The translations under genes and the position numbers were made by a program. A model generated the notes under the pieces. The model did no database searches. It was not told the DNA's origin and was given only the letters and a program-made list of their open reading frames with translations. From assembly GCF_030009775.1 (NCBI RefSeq), contig NZ_JASCTH010000003.1:310001-374000 (forward strand): a stretch of DNA of 64,000 bases. The letters run 5' to 3'. Shown piece after piece: positions 26,259-35,027 of the stretch (the first letter of the stretch is position 1; every line of letters begins with the position of its first letter). The DNA comes from Actinoplanes sandaracinus (GTDB lineage Bacteria > Actinomycetota > Actinomycetes > Mycobacteriales > Micromonosporaceae).

Positions 26259-27037
26259 GCATCGTCGAGGTCAGGCATCTCGCGGCCGGCTATGACGGTC
26301 GGGAGATCCTCCGGGATGTGTCGCTGAGCGTGACGGCCGGTGATGTCGTCGCGATCCTCGGCGCCAACGGCTCGGGCAAATCCACCCTGATCCGTACGAT
26401 CCTCGGCCTGGTTCCGACGAGCCACGGCGAGATCCAGCTGTTCGGGACGCCACAGAAACGTTTCCGGGAGTGGGAGCGGATCGGGTACGTGCCGCAGCGG
26501 CTGGGCGCCGGCAGCGGCGTACCGGCCACGGTCGGTGAGGTCGTCGCGTCGGGCCGGCTGGCCCGGCGCGGCGTTCTGAGTTTCCCGCGGGCGGCCGACA
26601 AGGCGGCCGTTCGGGACGCGCTCACCGCGGTCGGCCTGCTGGACCGGATCGGTGACCCGGTCGCGACCCTCTCCGGCGGTCAGCAGCAGCGCACCCTGAT
26701 CGCCCGGGCACTGGCCGGGCGGCCCGATCTGCTCGTGCTGGACGAGCCGAACGCCGGCGTGGACGCGGCCAGCCAGGAGGCGTTCGCCGCGGCGCTGACC
26801 CGGTTCGCGGAGAGCGGCGGCACGATCATGCTGGTGCTGCACGAACTGGGCCCGCTGCGGCCGCTGATCGGCCGGGCCGTGGTGGTGCACGACGGGCGGA
26901 TCGCGCACGAGGGAGCCCCGCCGGAGCCGGCCGGGCACCACGCCGATCCCGACCACGACCACGTGCACCCACACGCCGACGAGGTCAAGGCCGGTATCTG
27001 CGAGTGGGCGCCGGCCGAGGGGACGAAGGCGTACTGA
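26255..27037 (+). CDS. znuC: Zinc ABC transporter ATPase
   Basis: This 260-aa ATPase has Walker A GANGSGKST at residues 36-44, Q-loop, signature LSGGQQQRT, Walker B DLLVLDEPNAGVD and switch region LVLHELG. The C-terminal tail carries a His cluster (HHADPDHDHVHPHAD), a trait of zinc/manganese importers and possibly a metal buffer. The stop overlaps the znuB start (TGATG). The product energises ZnuB in zinc uptake. Confidence 0.93.
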   Translation: MSIVEVRHLAAGYDGREILRDVSLSVTAGDVVAILGANGSGKSTLIRTILGLVPTSHGEIQLFGTPQKRFREWERIGYVPQRLGAGSGVPATVGEVVASGRLARRGVLSFPRAADKAAVRDALTAVGLLDRIGDPVATLSGGQQQRTLIARALAGRPDLLVLDEPNAGVDAASQEAFAAALTRFAESGGTIMLVLHELGPLRPLIGRAVVVHDGRIAHEGAPPEPAGHHADPDHDHVHPHADEVKAGICEWAPAEGTKAY

Positions 27038-27906
27038 TGGAGCTTCTCGCGTACCCCTACATGCTCCGCGCCCTGGCCGGCGCGTTGATCATCGGGCTGA
27101 CCGCGCCGGCGCTCGGCATCTACCTGGTACAGCGGCGGCTGTCGCTGGTCGGCGACGGGATCGGGCACGTGGCGCTGACCGGCGTCGGCGTGGGACTGCT
27201 GACGAACACCTCTCCCGAGCTCACCGCGGTGGTGGTCGCCGCGATCGGCGCGGTCGGCGTCGAGCTGATCCGTGAGCGCGGGCGCACCTCCGGGGACCTG
27301 GCCCTGGCATTGCTCTTCTACGGAGGCATCGCCGGTGGCGTGGTGCTGGTCGGCCTCTCCTCCGACAAGGGCAACTCGAACCTGATGCAGTACCTGTTCG
27401 GGTCGCTGATCACCATGGAGCCGCGGGACATCGCGGTGATCGGCGGGCTGGCGACGGTGGTGCTGGTGACGATGCTGCTGCTGCGGCCGGCCCTGTTCGC
27501 GCTCTGCAACGACGAGGAGTACGCCCGGGTCAGCGGTCTGCCGGTGCGCACCCTCAACATCCTGCTCGCGGTGACCACCGCGATGACCGTCACCATCGCG
27601 ATGCGTACCGTCGGCCTGCTGCTGGTCTCCGCGCTGATGGTGGTCCCGGTCGCCGCCGCCCAGCAGGTCGCCCGGGGCTTTCGCAGCACCATGGCGGCGG
27701 CCATGCTGATCGGCCTGGTCTCCGCCGGCCTCGGTGTCGTGGTCTCGGCCGAGGCGAACACCGCTCCGGGCGCCACCACGGTCTTGATGGCACTGGTCGC
27801 GTTCCTCGGCGCTACGATCGGTGGGATGATCCGGCGTAACCTGCGCCGACGGCACAACCGCCCGCCGGTGACCGCCGACCCCCCGGACGTGGTTCTCCAT
27901 GGCTGA
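27037..27906 (+). CDS. znuB: Zinc ABC transporter permease
   Basis: This 289-aa ABC-3 family permease has eight or nine helices. Conserved family segments include ALIIGLTAPALGIYLVQRRLSLVGDGIGH, GNSNLMQYLFGSL and RTVGLLLVSALMVVPVAAAQQ in pieces. The start overlaps the znuC stop by one base. The last codons overlap the next gene (arsR) by 8 bp. It forms the membrane channel for Zn2+ import with ZnuA and ZnuC. Confidence 0.94.
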   Translation: MELLAYPYMLRALAGALIIGLTAPALGIYLVQRRLSLVGDGIGHVALTGVGVGLLTNTSPELTAVVVAAIGAVGVELIRERGRTSGDLALALLFYGGIAGGVVLVGLSSDKGNSNLMQYLFGSLITMEPRDIAVIGGLATVVLVTMLLLRPALFALCNDEEYARVSGLPVRTLNILLAVTTAMTVTIAMRTVGLLLVSALMVVPVAAAQQVARGFRSTMAAAMLIGLVSAGLGVVVSAEANTAPGATTVLMALVAFLGATIGGMIRRNLRRRHNRPPVTADPPDVVLHG

Positions 27907-28213
27907 CCCGCACATGACCGCCGCCGGCTACGAGGCGTACGAATCGGCGGGGGCACTTCTGCGTGCTCTCTCCGCGCCGATCCGTGTCGCCATCGTGGTC
28001 GAGTTGGGTGTGGGCGAGCGCTGTGTGCACGACCTCGTGGAAAAACTCGGCGCCCCGCAGCCACTGGTCTCCCAGCACCTGCGGGTGCTGCGCGGAGCCG
28101 GTGTGGTGCGAGGTGTGCGACGGGGCCGGGAGATCGCATACTCCCTGGTGGACGAACACGTCGCCCACATCGTCGCCGACGCCGTAAGCCACGCCAGGGA
28201 GAGCCGACAGTGA
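27899..28213 (+). CDS. ArsR/SmtB family metal-responsive regulator
   Basis: This 104-aa winged-HTH protein has a recognition helix in PQPLVSQHLRVLRGAGVVRG and a C-terminal alpha-5 with D-x-H-x-x-H (DEHVAHIVADAVSHARE), the SmtB-type zinc site. It overlaps the znuB end by 8 bp and the zur start by 4 bp. In Mycobacterium the equivalent smtB (Rv2358) precedes zur (Rv2359). As zinc falls, zur and this protein are expected to change oppositely: SmtB proteins dissociate when zinc is high. Confidence 0.9.
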   Translation: MADPHMTAAGYEAYESAGALLRALSAPIRVAIVVELGVGERCVHDLVEKLGAPQPLVSQHLRVLRGAGVVRGVRRGREIAYSLVDEHVAHIVADAVSHARESRQ

Positions 28214-28611
28214 ACCCCGACAGCACGATCCGCAACACCAAGCAGCGCAGCGCGGTCAGCGCCGTCCTAGCCGAGACCGAGGGTTTCCACAGCGCTCAGG
28301 ACCTGCACGCGATGCTGCGCGACCGGGGCGAGCGCGTCGGGCTGACCACGGTCTACCGGACCCTGCAGGGTCTGGCCGACGCCGGGGAGATCGACGTCAT
28401 GCGGCCGCCGGGCGGCGAGCACCTCTACCGCCGGTGCAGCCAGGGGCACCACCATCACCTGGTGTGCCGGTCGTGCGGGCGGACCGTCGAGGTGGCCGGG
28501 CCGGCGGTGGAGTCGTGGGCGGACAAGGTGGCCGGTCAGCACGGTTTCGTCGACGTCTCCCACACCATGGAGATCTTCGGAACCTGCCCGGAGTGCGCCG
28601 CGAAACGCTGA
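28210..28611 (+). CDS. zur: Zinc uptake regulator (Fur family)
   Basis: This 133-aa Fur-family repressor has an N-terminal winged HTH (RNTKQRSAVSAVL, RVGLTTVYRTLQGLADAG) and a metal-binding C-terminus with HHHHLVCRSCG and the structural zinc CPEC. The GTG start overlaps the arsR stop by GTGA. It probably binds the box at 25237 when zinc is sufficient, giving autorepression of znuACB-arsR-zur. Confidence 0.93.
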   Translation: MNPDSTIRNTKQRSAVSAVLAETEGFHSAQDLHAMLRDRGERVGLTTVYRTLQGLADAGEIDVMRPPGGEHLYRRCSQGHHHHLVCRSCGRTVEVAGPAVESWADKVAGQHGFVDVSHTMEIFGTCPECAAKR

Positions 28612-28684
28612 GCTCTCTCCCCCCGGGCGCGCCGCTTCGGGTGCCCGGAATGCGCCACGGGAAGCCGAGTGCGACGCTTCCGGG

Positions 28685-29287
28685 GTGAAGCTCTATGCGG
28701 ACCGCGTTCCTGTCGCCCTTCGCCAACTGATCACCGATCTCCTCGTCGTCGTCTGGGTCTACCTGTGGATCCGGGTCGCCCTCTGGATCCACGACGTCGT
28801 CGAGAAACTCGCTGTCCCCGGCCGGAAACTGGAGAGCGCCGGCAGCGGCATCGCCGACAACCTGGCCGACGCGGGCGGCAAGGTCGGCCGGGTGCCGATC
28901 GTCGGTGACGAGCTGACCGCCCCGTTCACCGGCGCCGCCGACGCCGCCCGGTCACTCGCCGACGCCGGTCAGCAGCAGCAGGATTTCGTCGGCCAGCTGG
29001 CCCTGATCCTGCCCGCGGTCGCCGTCGGCGTCCCACTGGCCCTGGTGCTCTTCATGTGGCTGCCGATGCGGGTGCGCTGGATCCGCCGGGCCGGGATCGC
29101 GGCGGCGGTCCGCAACGACCCGGCCGGGCAGGATCTGCTGGCGCTGCGGGCGCTGGCCTCCCAGCCGTTGACCAAACTGGCCAAGCTGGGCCCGGACATC
29201 GCCCAGAGCTGGCGGTCCGGCGACGCGGCCGCGGTGAGCGCGCTCGCCGCCCTGGAGTTGCGGGAACTGGGCCTGCACAACCGTTGA
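28685..29287 (+). CDS. Hypothetical two-helix membrane protein
   Basis: This 200-aa protein has an N-terminal hydrophobic helix (LITDLLVVVWVYLWIRVALWI), an external helix-rich loop of about 70 residues (KLESAGSGIADNLADAGGKV) and a second helix (LALILPAVAVGVPLALVLFMWLP in pieces). A cytoplasmic domain of about 70 residues follows. The GTG start at 28685 is the only reasonable one. I do not recognise a family. It comes 73 bp after zur; whether it shares the zinc operon is unclear. Confidence 0.75.
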   Translation: MKLYADRVPVALRQLITDLLVVVWVYLWIRVALWIHDVVEKLAVPGRKLESAGSGIADNLADAGGKVGRVPIVGDELTAPFTGAADAARSLADAGQQQQDFVGQLALILPAVAVGVPLALVLFMWLPMRVRWIRRAGIAAAVRNDPAGQDLLALRALASQPLTKLAKLGPDIAQSWRSGDAAAVSALAALELRELGLHNR

Positions 29288-29386
29288 TTCTGGAATCGGG
29301 CGCGGGCCGCGAACGCGGCGCCCGGTGCCACGGCAGTGCCGATCTCGGATGTTCTCGCAGGGTCGACGTTCTCCGCTGAGTGAGCT

Positions 29387-29406
29387 CGCCCCGACGTTGC
29401 GGGGCG
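29387..29406 (-). terminator. Weak hairpin after the DUF6328 gene
   Basis: A 7-bp stem (CGCCCCG / CGGGGCG) with a 6-nt loop lies 8 bp after the DUF6328 stop on the minus strand, in the convergent gap. Possibly bidirectional. Confidence 0.45.
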
Positions 29407-29413
29407 GGCCCGG

Positions 29414-29914
29414 CTAGTCCGTCGTCGCTGAGTCCTCGTCGTCGTCGCCCCACTCGCGGTGGGCGAACGGAAGGACCACCCAGAAGGCGAGGAACCAGCC
29501 TCCGGTCACCACGGTGAGCGGGATAGCCCACTTCCAGTCGAGCAGGTAGTCGGTGATCAGCAGGACGCTGCTGGTCATCGACACAAGCATGAAGGCCAGG
29601 CCGCCGGTGGCCATCTTGTGGGCGTACCGGACCAGCTCGGGTTTGCGGCCCTGCCGGAACAGGGCGCGGTGGAACGCCACCGGCGAAATGATCATCGCGG
29701 TGGCGAACGCCGCGCTGATCAGGGAGACCGTGTAGACGTCCTTCTGGAACGCGGTGACGTTCGGGAAGCCGCTGCTGAACGGCAGGGTCAGAAGGAACGC
29801 GAAGAGGATCTGCACACCGGTCTGGGCGACCCGCAGCTCCTGGAGCAGATCGGCGAAGTTGCGATCCCAGCGCTGCTTCTCGGACTCTCGGGGAGTATGT
29901 GTATCGACCGCCAT
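29414..29914 (-). CDS. DUF6328 family membrane protein
   Basis: This 166-aa protein has a soluble N-terminus (RNFADLLQELRVAQTGVQIL, the family signature) followed by four hydrophobic helices (LFAFLLTLPFSSGF, VSLISAAFATAMIISPVAF, GGLAFMLVSMTSSVLLIT and IPLTVVTGGWFLAFWVVL). The tail is acidic. Members occur throughout actinobacteria with unknown function. It lies 30 bp after the downstream end of the alpha/beta hydrolase gene. Confidence 0.82.
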   Translation of the reverse strand: MAVDTHTPRESEKQRWDRNFADLLQELRVAQTGVQILFAFLLTLPFSSGFPNVTAFQKDVYTVSLISAAFATAMIISPVAFHRALFRQGRKPELVRYAHKMATGGLAFMLVSMTSSVLLITDYLLDWKWAIPLTVVTGGWFLAFWVVLPFAHREWGDDDEDSATTD

Positions 29915-29944
29915 GGCCGCTGGATACCCCCCGTGCGTTCATGA

Positions 29945-30760
29945 TCAAACGCCGATGCGCGCCAGCACCGCGTCGGCCAGCTCACGCGGCGCCTGCTCCG
30001 GCACCCAGTGACTGACTCCACGCATGGCCACCAGCTGGTAATCGGCGCGCACCCAGTCTCGCGTGCGCAGCGCGGCGGTCAGCCCGACCACACCGTCCCG
30101 GTCGCTCCACACATACGTCGTCGGCACCGTCACCGGCTCCAGGTCGGCGCCCTGCTCGGCCCGGAGAGCCCGGTACCAGTTCAGTCCGCCGGTGAGCCGG
30201 CCCGGCTCACGCATGGCCGCGACGTATTGCTCGGCGCGCACCCCGATCGGCCGCAGCATTAGCCGCAGCGCCAGGGCGTGCTGTGCCAGCAGCAGCTTCT
30301 CCGCGACCGGAGACCGGAACAGTCCGACGTAGGCGAGCCGGGCCTGCTGGCTGGGCCGGACCCGGAGGGCGAGCAGCAGGGCCCGCGGGTGCGGCACGGA
30401 GATCGCGGTGAGGGTGCGCACCCGATCGGGGTGCCGGGCGGCGAGGTGCCAGCCGACCTGGGCCCCCCAATCGTGGCCGACCACATGCGCCTGCTCGATG
30501 CCGAGCGCGTCGAGGACCGCGAGGGCGTCGGCGGTCACCGAGTCCATCGTGTAGCCGGCGACGTCGGCGGGACGCGCGCCCGGAGAGTATCCACGCTGGT
30601 CCATCGCGTAGGTCCGGAGCCCGGCCGCGTGCAGGCGGGGCAGGATCAGGTCGAACTCGCGATGGTCCTGGGGAAATCCGTGCAGGAGAAGGACCGGTTC
30701 GCCGTCGGTGGGGCCACCCTCGTGGACGTCGAAGACGAGCCCTCTGGCCTTGATCTCCAT
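29945..30760 (-). CDS. Alpha/beta hydrolase (epoxide hydrolase / dehalogenase-like)
   Basis: This 271-aa hydrolase has an oxyanion-hole motif LLHGFPQD near residue 26 and a nucleophile elbow GHDWGAQ with Asp as nucleophile, typical of epoxide hydrolases and haloalkane dehalogenases. A cap domain follows, then a final catalytic His in GVSHWVPEQAP. Asp in YVWSDRDGVV is a likely acid. The ATG at 30760 follows GGGAGGGAA; an in-frame GTG 24 bases upstream lacks one. Cytoplasmic; substrate unknown. Confidence 0.88.
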   Translation of the reverse strand: MEIKARGLVFDVHEGGPTDGEPVLLLHGFPQDHREFDLILPRLHAAGLRTYAMDQRGYSPGARPADVAGYTMDSVTADALAVLDALGIEQAHVVGHDWGAQVGWHLAARHPDRVRTLTAISVPHPRALLLALRVRPSQQARLAYVGLFRSPVAEKLLLAQHALALRLMLRPIGVRAEQYVAAMREPGRLTGGLNWYRALRAEQGADLEPVTVPTTYVWSDRDGVVGLTAALRTRDWVRADYQLVAMRGVSHWVPEQAPRELADAVLARIGV

Positions 30761-31068
30761 ATGACCGTTCCCTCCCTGTGCCACGCCGCAACCGGTGTCA
30801 GCTTCATCGAATCACATCCACCGATGTTGTTCGCCACGACGGACCAGCTTCGATCCGACGGAGCAGACCCTCGCGCTGATCCGGGTGAGTCATCCGAGTC
30901 ACGAGTGACGTGCGGCTTCGCGTTCGGCGCCCTCGACTTCCTCACCCCCGTCCCCAGCTGAAGGTGGCCCCCGGCCAACCGGGGTTTCGCCTTCGGCCCG
31001 TTGATCGTTTGCCGGGTGGTCACTGGATCGCCAGGGGGTGTTGTCCTGTTCGGACGAGGGTGTCGGCC
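30761..31068. other. Intergenic region of about 308 bp with a hairpin
   Basis: This is the divergent promoter region of the hydrolase and the PHP gene. A short + strand frame ends in FAFGALDFLTPVPS at 30961. A CCCCGG-CCAA-CCGGGG hairpin (30969-30984) with TTT after it follows, which looks like a gene end with a terminator. The upstream part of that frame is not recognisably coding. It may be a relic. Confidence 0.3.
30969..30987 (+). terminator. Terminator-like hairpin in the hydrolase/PHP gap
   Basis: Six perfect stem pairs (CCCCGG / CCGGGG), a CCAA loop and TTT. No sure gene ends just before it, so its use is doubtful. It could also attenuate the PHP gene. Confidence 0.35.
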
Positions 31069-32784
31069 ATGGGTCACGGCCACGATCACTCGCACGACCA
31101 CTCGCACACCACAGCCGATGGGGGCGACCTCCCCGAGGCTCTCGATCTCTCCGTTCCGACCGCCGAACTGTCCACCTCCGACGCCTCGCGCCGCCGGTTC
31201 CTGCTCGGCGCGGGCCTGCTCGGCGCGGGTGCGGCCGCCTCGGTGCTGGCCCACTCGGGCGCCGCCGAGGCCGCCGGGCTGCCGCACACCCACGGCCACG
31301 CGGGCGGCGGCACCGCCAAGGGCGGGTTCCGCTGGCTCGCGGGCGACCATCACATCCACACCCAGTACAGCTCCGACGGCCAGTACCGGGTTCTCGACCA
31401 GGCGCAGAAGGGCCACGCGTACGGCCTCGACTGGCTGGTCATCACCGACCACGGCAGCGCCACCCACGCCAAGATCGGGGTGGACAAGGTCAACCCGGAC
31501 ATCGTCAAGACCCGCTCCGAACTGCCCGGGCTGCTGACCTTCCAAGGCTTGGAATGGAACATCCCGGCCGCCGAGCACGCCACCGTCTTCGTGCACCCGG
31601 GCCGCAACGAGGTCGATGTCCTCAAGCGGTTCGAGAACGCCTACGACGGCTCCCTGCAGCCGGCGACCAACACCGTCGCCCAGAACGAGGCCATGGCGAT
31701 CGCCGGCATCCGGTTCCTCGGCGAACAGGTTCGCCGCCGCAAGATCGACGGTGCGCTGTTCTTCGCGAACCACCCGGCCCGGCGCGGCGTCGACTCCCCG
31801 CACGAGATCCGCAACTGGCGCGACGCCGATCCCACGGTCGCCGTCGGCTTCGAGGGCGCGCCCGGCCACCAGGCCGCCGGCATCCCCGCCCCGAACGGCC
31901 GTGGCGGCGCCCGCGGGCTCTACGACAACAACCCGTCGGCGGCGTCGTACCCCGGCTACCCGCTGGAGAGTTACCGCACCTGGGGCGGTTTCGACTGGAT
32001 GACCGCCACCGTGGGCGGCCTCTGGGACAGCCTCCTCGCCGAGGGCAAAGCGTGGTGGATCACCGTCAACTCGGACAGCCACGTCAACTACCTGGACCAG
32101 ACCGAGCGCGGGCCGGGCAGCGACTTCAACGCCAACGGCAGATACAACGACCCGGTCTACAACGGCTCGATCAACACTCAGGCCGGTGACTTCTGGCCCG
32201 GCTACTACGGCCGGACCAACGTGGGCTCGTCGTCGTTCTCCTACCGGTCGGTCATGGACGGCCTGCGCGCCGGCCGGGTCTGGGTCGACCACGGCCGCCT
32301 GATCAAGGGTCTGGACGCCCGGGTCCGGGTGACCGGTGACCGCCGCGCCTCCACCGGCACCCCACTCGGCGGAGTCCTGACGGTCAAACGCGGCACCTCC
32401 ACCGAACTGGTGCTGGAACTCGACCTTCAGGACGTGCCGAACTGGGCCGGCTTCATCCCGGCGCTCAAGCGGGTCGACGTGATCGTCGGCACCGTCACCG
32501 GCCCGGTCGCCGACAAGGACACCTTCACCACCCCGAACACCACGGTGGTCAAGTCGTTCGAGATCAACCGGACCAGCGGGAAGATCTCGCTCAGCTACCC
32601 CCTCGGCCGGCTGGACAAGCCGTTCTACCTGCGGATCCGCGGCACCGACGGCAACCACACCCAGCCGGGCCTGCTCGGGTCGGCCGTCGACCCGCACGGT
32701 CCCCGGCTCGACGTGGCGGGCGCCGCGGACCCGTGGGGCGACCTGTGGTTCTACACCAACCCCATCTGGGTCCTGCCCCGATGA
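31069..32784 (+). CDS. Tat-exported PHP-domain metal-dependent phosphoesterase
   Basis: The first 13 residues of this 571-aa protein are HGHDHSHDHSH-like. A Tat signal (SRRRFLLGAG at about 40-49, hydrophobic stretch, AAEAAG) follows. The His-rich part therefore precedes the twin Arg. The PHP domain (about 90-400) shows DHHIHTQYSSDGQY and DWLVITDHG, with later HP and SDSH motifs as metal ligands. The last about 150 residues form a beta-rich domain. It should act outside the membrane on a phosphorylated substrate. ATG 31069 follows GACGAGG. The next gene overlaps by 4 bp. Confidence 0.85.
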   Translation: MGHGHDHSHDHSHTTADGGDLPEALDLSVPTAELSTSDASRRRFLLGAGLLGAGAAASVLAHSGAAEAAGLPHTHGHAGGGTAKGGFRWLAGDHHIHTQYSSDGQYRVLDQAQKGHAYGLDWLVITDHGSATHAKIGVDKVNPDIVKTRSELPGLLTFQGLEWNIPAAEHATVFVHPGRNEVDVLKRFENAYDGSLQPATNTVAQNEAMAIAGIRFLGEQVRRRKIDGALFFANHPARRGVDSPHEIRNWRDADPTVAVGFEGAPGHQAAGIPAPNGRGGARGLYDNNPSAASYPGYPLESYRTWGGFDWMTATVGGLWDSLLAEGKAWWITVNSDSHVNYLDQTERGPGSDFNANGRYNDPVYNGSINTQAGDFWPGYYGRTNVGSSSFSYRSVMDGLRAGRVWVDHGRLIKGLDARVRVTGDRRASTGTPLGGVLTVKRGTSTELVLELDLQDVPNWAGFIPALKRVDVIVGTVTGPVADKDTFTTPNTTVVKSFEINRTSGKISLSYPLGRLDKPFYLRIRGTDGNHTQPGLLGSAVDPHGPRLDVAGAADPWGDLWFYTNPIWVLPR

Positions 32785-33377
32785 CACCGTTCTCCGAAAC
32801 GAGCGCGCCGGCCGCCACCGCGGCCGGCGCCGCCCCGATCCCGTCCGGTGACCGCCCCGCCACCACCGCTACCGCTACCGCCGCCGGGGCCGGGGCCTCC
32901 GGCGACGCCCGGATCGTCGGCGTCAGCCTCGGGCACGCCACCCTCGCCGAGGCCGACCACTGGATCCAGTCGCTGACCCCGGCGCCGGTCCTCGCCTGCA
33001 CCCACCTGGTCGGCGAGCCGTTCCCGCACGTCGCGATCAGCCTGCTCACCGCGCACCCGTTCGACACCGCCGCCGGCCTGGCCGACGCCGCCACGGCGGC
33101 CGCGGCCGGGACGTTCGGACGGGCGGTGCGTTTCCCCGGCGTCGAACACTTGACCGGCGCACTCACCGTCGGTGAGATTCTGCGGCGAAGTTCGATCGCC
33201 CGGGTCGAGGTTCTCGGCGGCGGCCCGGCCGACCCGGAGACGATCGTGGAGACCGGCGACTTCGTACGGCCCCAGTTCCGCAACGGGGAGCTGGTGCTGG
33301 TCACGGCTCCGGCGGCGGGCGGGGTGCTGATCCCCTTCGAGACCCGCAATCCCACACCGTGCTGCGCCGACCACTGA
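32781..33377 (+). CDS. Unknown protein coupled to the PHP gene
   Basis: The first 45 residues of this 198-aa protein are low-complexity (Ala, Thr, Pro). The rest reads like a globular domain: RIVGVSLGHATLAEADHWIQSLTP, HVAISLLTAHPFDTAAG, ALTVGEILRRSSIARVEVLGGG and LVLVTAPAAGGVLIPFETR. The C-terminus CCADH has two Cys and a His, like a metal site. The ATG overlaps the PHP stop by four bases (ATGA), so stoichiometric co-expression with that enzyme is likely. No signal peptide is evident. I do not recognise the family. Confidence 0.75.
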   Translation: MTPFSETSAPAATAAGAAPIPSGDRPATTATATAAGAGASGDARIVGVSLGHATLAEADHWIQSLTPAPVLACTHLVGEPFPHVAISLLTAHPFDTAAGLADAATAAAAGTFGRAVRFPGVEHLTGALTVGEILRRSSIARVEVLGGGPADPETIVETGDFVRPQFRNGELVLVTAPAAGGVLIPFETRNPTPCCADH

Positions 33378-33468
33378 CCCGCGGCGTGAACGGCGGCCCC
33401 GCGTTCGCGGAGCGGGATGCGGTGGCGGGGGTGGCGGGCGTCGCGGAGCGGCTGCCTAGGGTGGCCGC

Positions 33469-34389
33469 ATGACTCGTCCCCCTTTGCGACAGCTTCTGGC
33501 GGAGGCCCGCAGTGGCGTGCTGGTCTTCAGCATCACGCCACCGCGGCGCAGCGCCACCGAGGAACGGATAAAGGAGATCGCCGAGGTCACCCTCGACCGG
33601 CTTTCGGCGCTCGACCTGGACGGCCTGATCCTGTACGACATCGACGACGAGTCCGACCGGAACCCGGACGACCGGCCGTTCCCCTATCTGCCGACGCTCG
33701 ATGCGGCCCGCTACTACGCCGACCACCTGACCGGCTGGCGCCAGCCGGTGATCGTCTACCGCTGTGTCGGAAAATATCCGGAGGACGAACTCCGTGAATG
33801 GATGACCCGGGCCGGGCCCGAGGTGCTCAGCGTGTTCGTGGGCGCGTCGTCGGGTGGGAAGAGCGTGCACACCAGCCTGCGCCGGGCCCATGAGTTGCGG
33901 GCCGAGTTCCGGCCCGACCTGCCGCTCGGCGCGGTCGCGATCGGGGAACGCACCGACGAGCACCTGCGCATGCTGGCCAAGCAGGACCGTGGGGCGTCGT
34001 TCTTCGTGAGCCAGGTCGTCTACCACGTCAATGAGACGAAGAACCTGCTCAGTGACTACTTCTACGAGTGTCGGGCGCGCGGCGCCGAACCCCGGACGGT
34101 GATCTTCACGCTGTCGCTGTGCGGCTCGCTGAAGACGCTGGAGTTCGTGCGGTGGCTCGGCGTCGATGTGCCGCGCTGGCTGGAGAACTCGATCCGGCAC
34201 TCGGCTGATCCGCTGGCCGAGTCCTACCGGCAGTGCGTGGCCATCGCCCGGGATCTAATCGACTTCTGCGAGCACCTGGGCCTGCCCTACGGGTTCAACA
34301 TCGAGAGCGTGTCGATCCGCAAGGCGGAGATCGAGGCCAGCACCGATCTCGCGGCCGAGGTCGCCGGGATGCTCCGCGACCGGCGCTGA
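33469..34389 (+). CDS. Methylenetetrahydrofolate reductase-like protein
   Basis: This 306-aa TIM-barrel protein has the MTHFR-type beginning LVFSITPPRRSATEERIKE and a YDIDDESDRNPDDRPFPY strand. A long C-terminal part includes VIFTLSLCGSLKTLEFVRWLGVDVP and a final helix GFNIESVSIRKAEIE, typical of archaeal/actinobacterial MTHFR-like proteins. It would reduce 5,10-methylene-THF to methyl-THF for methionine synthesis. It lacks the exact FAD-site residues I would expect for a classical MetF, so other folate-linked reactions are possible. Monocistronic. Confidence 0.6.
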   Translation: MTRPPLRQLLAEARSGVLVFSITPPRRSATEERIKEIAEVTLDRLSALDLDGLILYDIDDESDRNPDDRPFPYLPTLDAARYYADHLTGWRQPVIVYRCVGKYPEDELREWMTRAGPEVLSVFVGASSGGKSVHTSLRRAHELRAEFRPDLPLGAVAIGERTDEHLRMLAKQDRGASFFVSQVVYHVNETKNLLSDYFYECRARGAEPRTVIFTLSLCGSLKTLEFVRWLGVDVPRWLENSIRHSADPLAESYRQCVAIARDLIDFCEHLGLPYGFNIESVSIRKAEIEASTDLAAEVAGMLRDRR

Positions 34390-34601
34390 TCTGATTTCGG
34401 CCACGTCGGCGGCGACAAGCCGCAAGGCTCCGGCGACGACGTTCTCCTCCAGGCGGACGACGTCGCCGGAGCCCTGACCGCCAGCACGTGCCGTCCCTGT
34501 TGGAGCGCCCAGGCCAGTGGCACCGCGCGCCGCCGCGATCCCGGTGCCGAGCGCCTCCCGCCTCCCGGCCTCGATCACTGACAGTTCAGACCCAGGGTGG
34601 T

Positions 34602-35027
34602 TCAGTCCACCGTTCCAGGCTTCGCTAACCAGTGGACCGGCTGCCCCGTAACCTCGGCAACGCGCACGAAGTCCCTGTCGTAGTGCAACAACGTGAGCCC
34701 GTGCTCTTCAGCCGTGACAGCGGTGAGCAAGTCCACGGGGCCCGCGGATCGGTGGGCGCCTTTCGCGGCCAGGACAGCCTGCAACCGAGCGGCTCGCTCG
34801 AAGACACCGTCCGGCATTACCACCCAACCGAACAGTTCCCGCAGCAACGCTTCCTGCCGCTCCCGGTCGGCATGCGATCGAGCCGTGTAGAGCAGCTCAA
34901 TCTCCGTTATGGTGCACGTCGAGATCAGACCGTCTGTCACGGTCCGTCGCCATTCGCAAAGGACATGCGGATTGAGAAGAAGGCGAATCAGAGCGCTGGT
35001 GTCGACCAGATACTTGGTCTCATTCAC
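34602..35027 (-). CDS. vapC: PIN-domain toxin (VapC family)
   Basis: This 141-aa PIN nuclease has acidic residues in YLVDTSALIRLL (D near 9), TCTITEIELL (E near 42), GPVDLLTA (D near 98) and HYDRDFVRVAE (D near 116). These four are the usual metal ligands. The start overlaps the VapB stop by four bases (ATGA), as in most vapBC pairs. Known VapC toxins cleave tRNAs or rRNA. Confidence 0.9.
   Translation of the reverse strand: MNETKYLVDTSALIRLLLNPHVLCEWRRTVTDGLISTCTITEIELLYTARSHADRERQEALLRELFGWVVMPDGVFERAARLQAVLAAKGAHRSAGPVDLLTAVTAEEHGLTLLHYDRDFVRVAEVTGQPVHWLAKPGTVD

Noticed and set aside
28612..28684. Terminator after zur
   Set aside because: Only a weak GC-rich fold (CCGGGCGCGCC..GGTGCCCGG) with mismatches; not convincing.
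34255..34578. Minus-strand ORF of 107 codons after the MTHFR-like gene
   Set aside because: Its second half is antisense to the MTHFR-like gene. The first half has some protein-like stretches (LEENVVAGALRLVAADVAEI) but no start signal or family.
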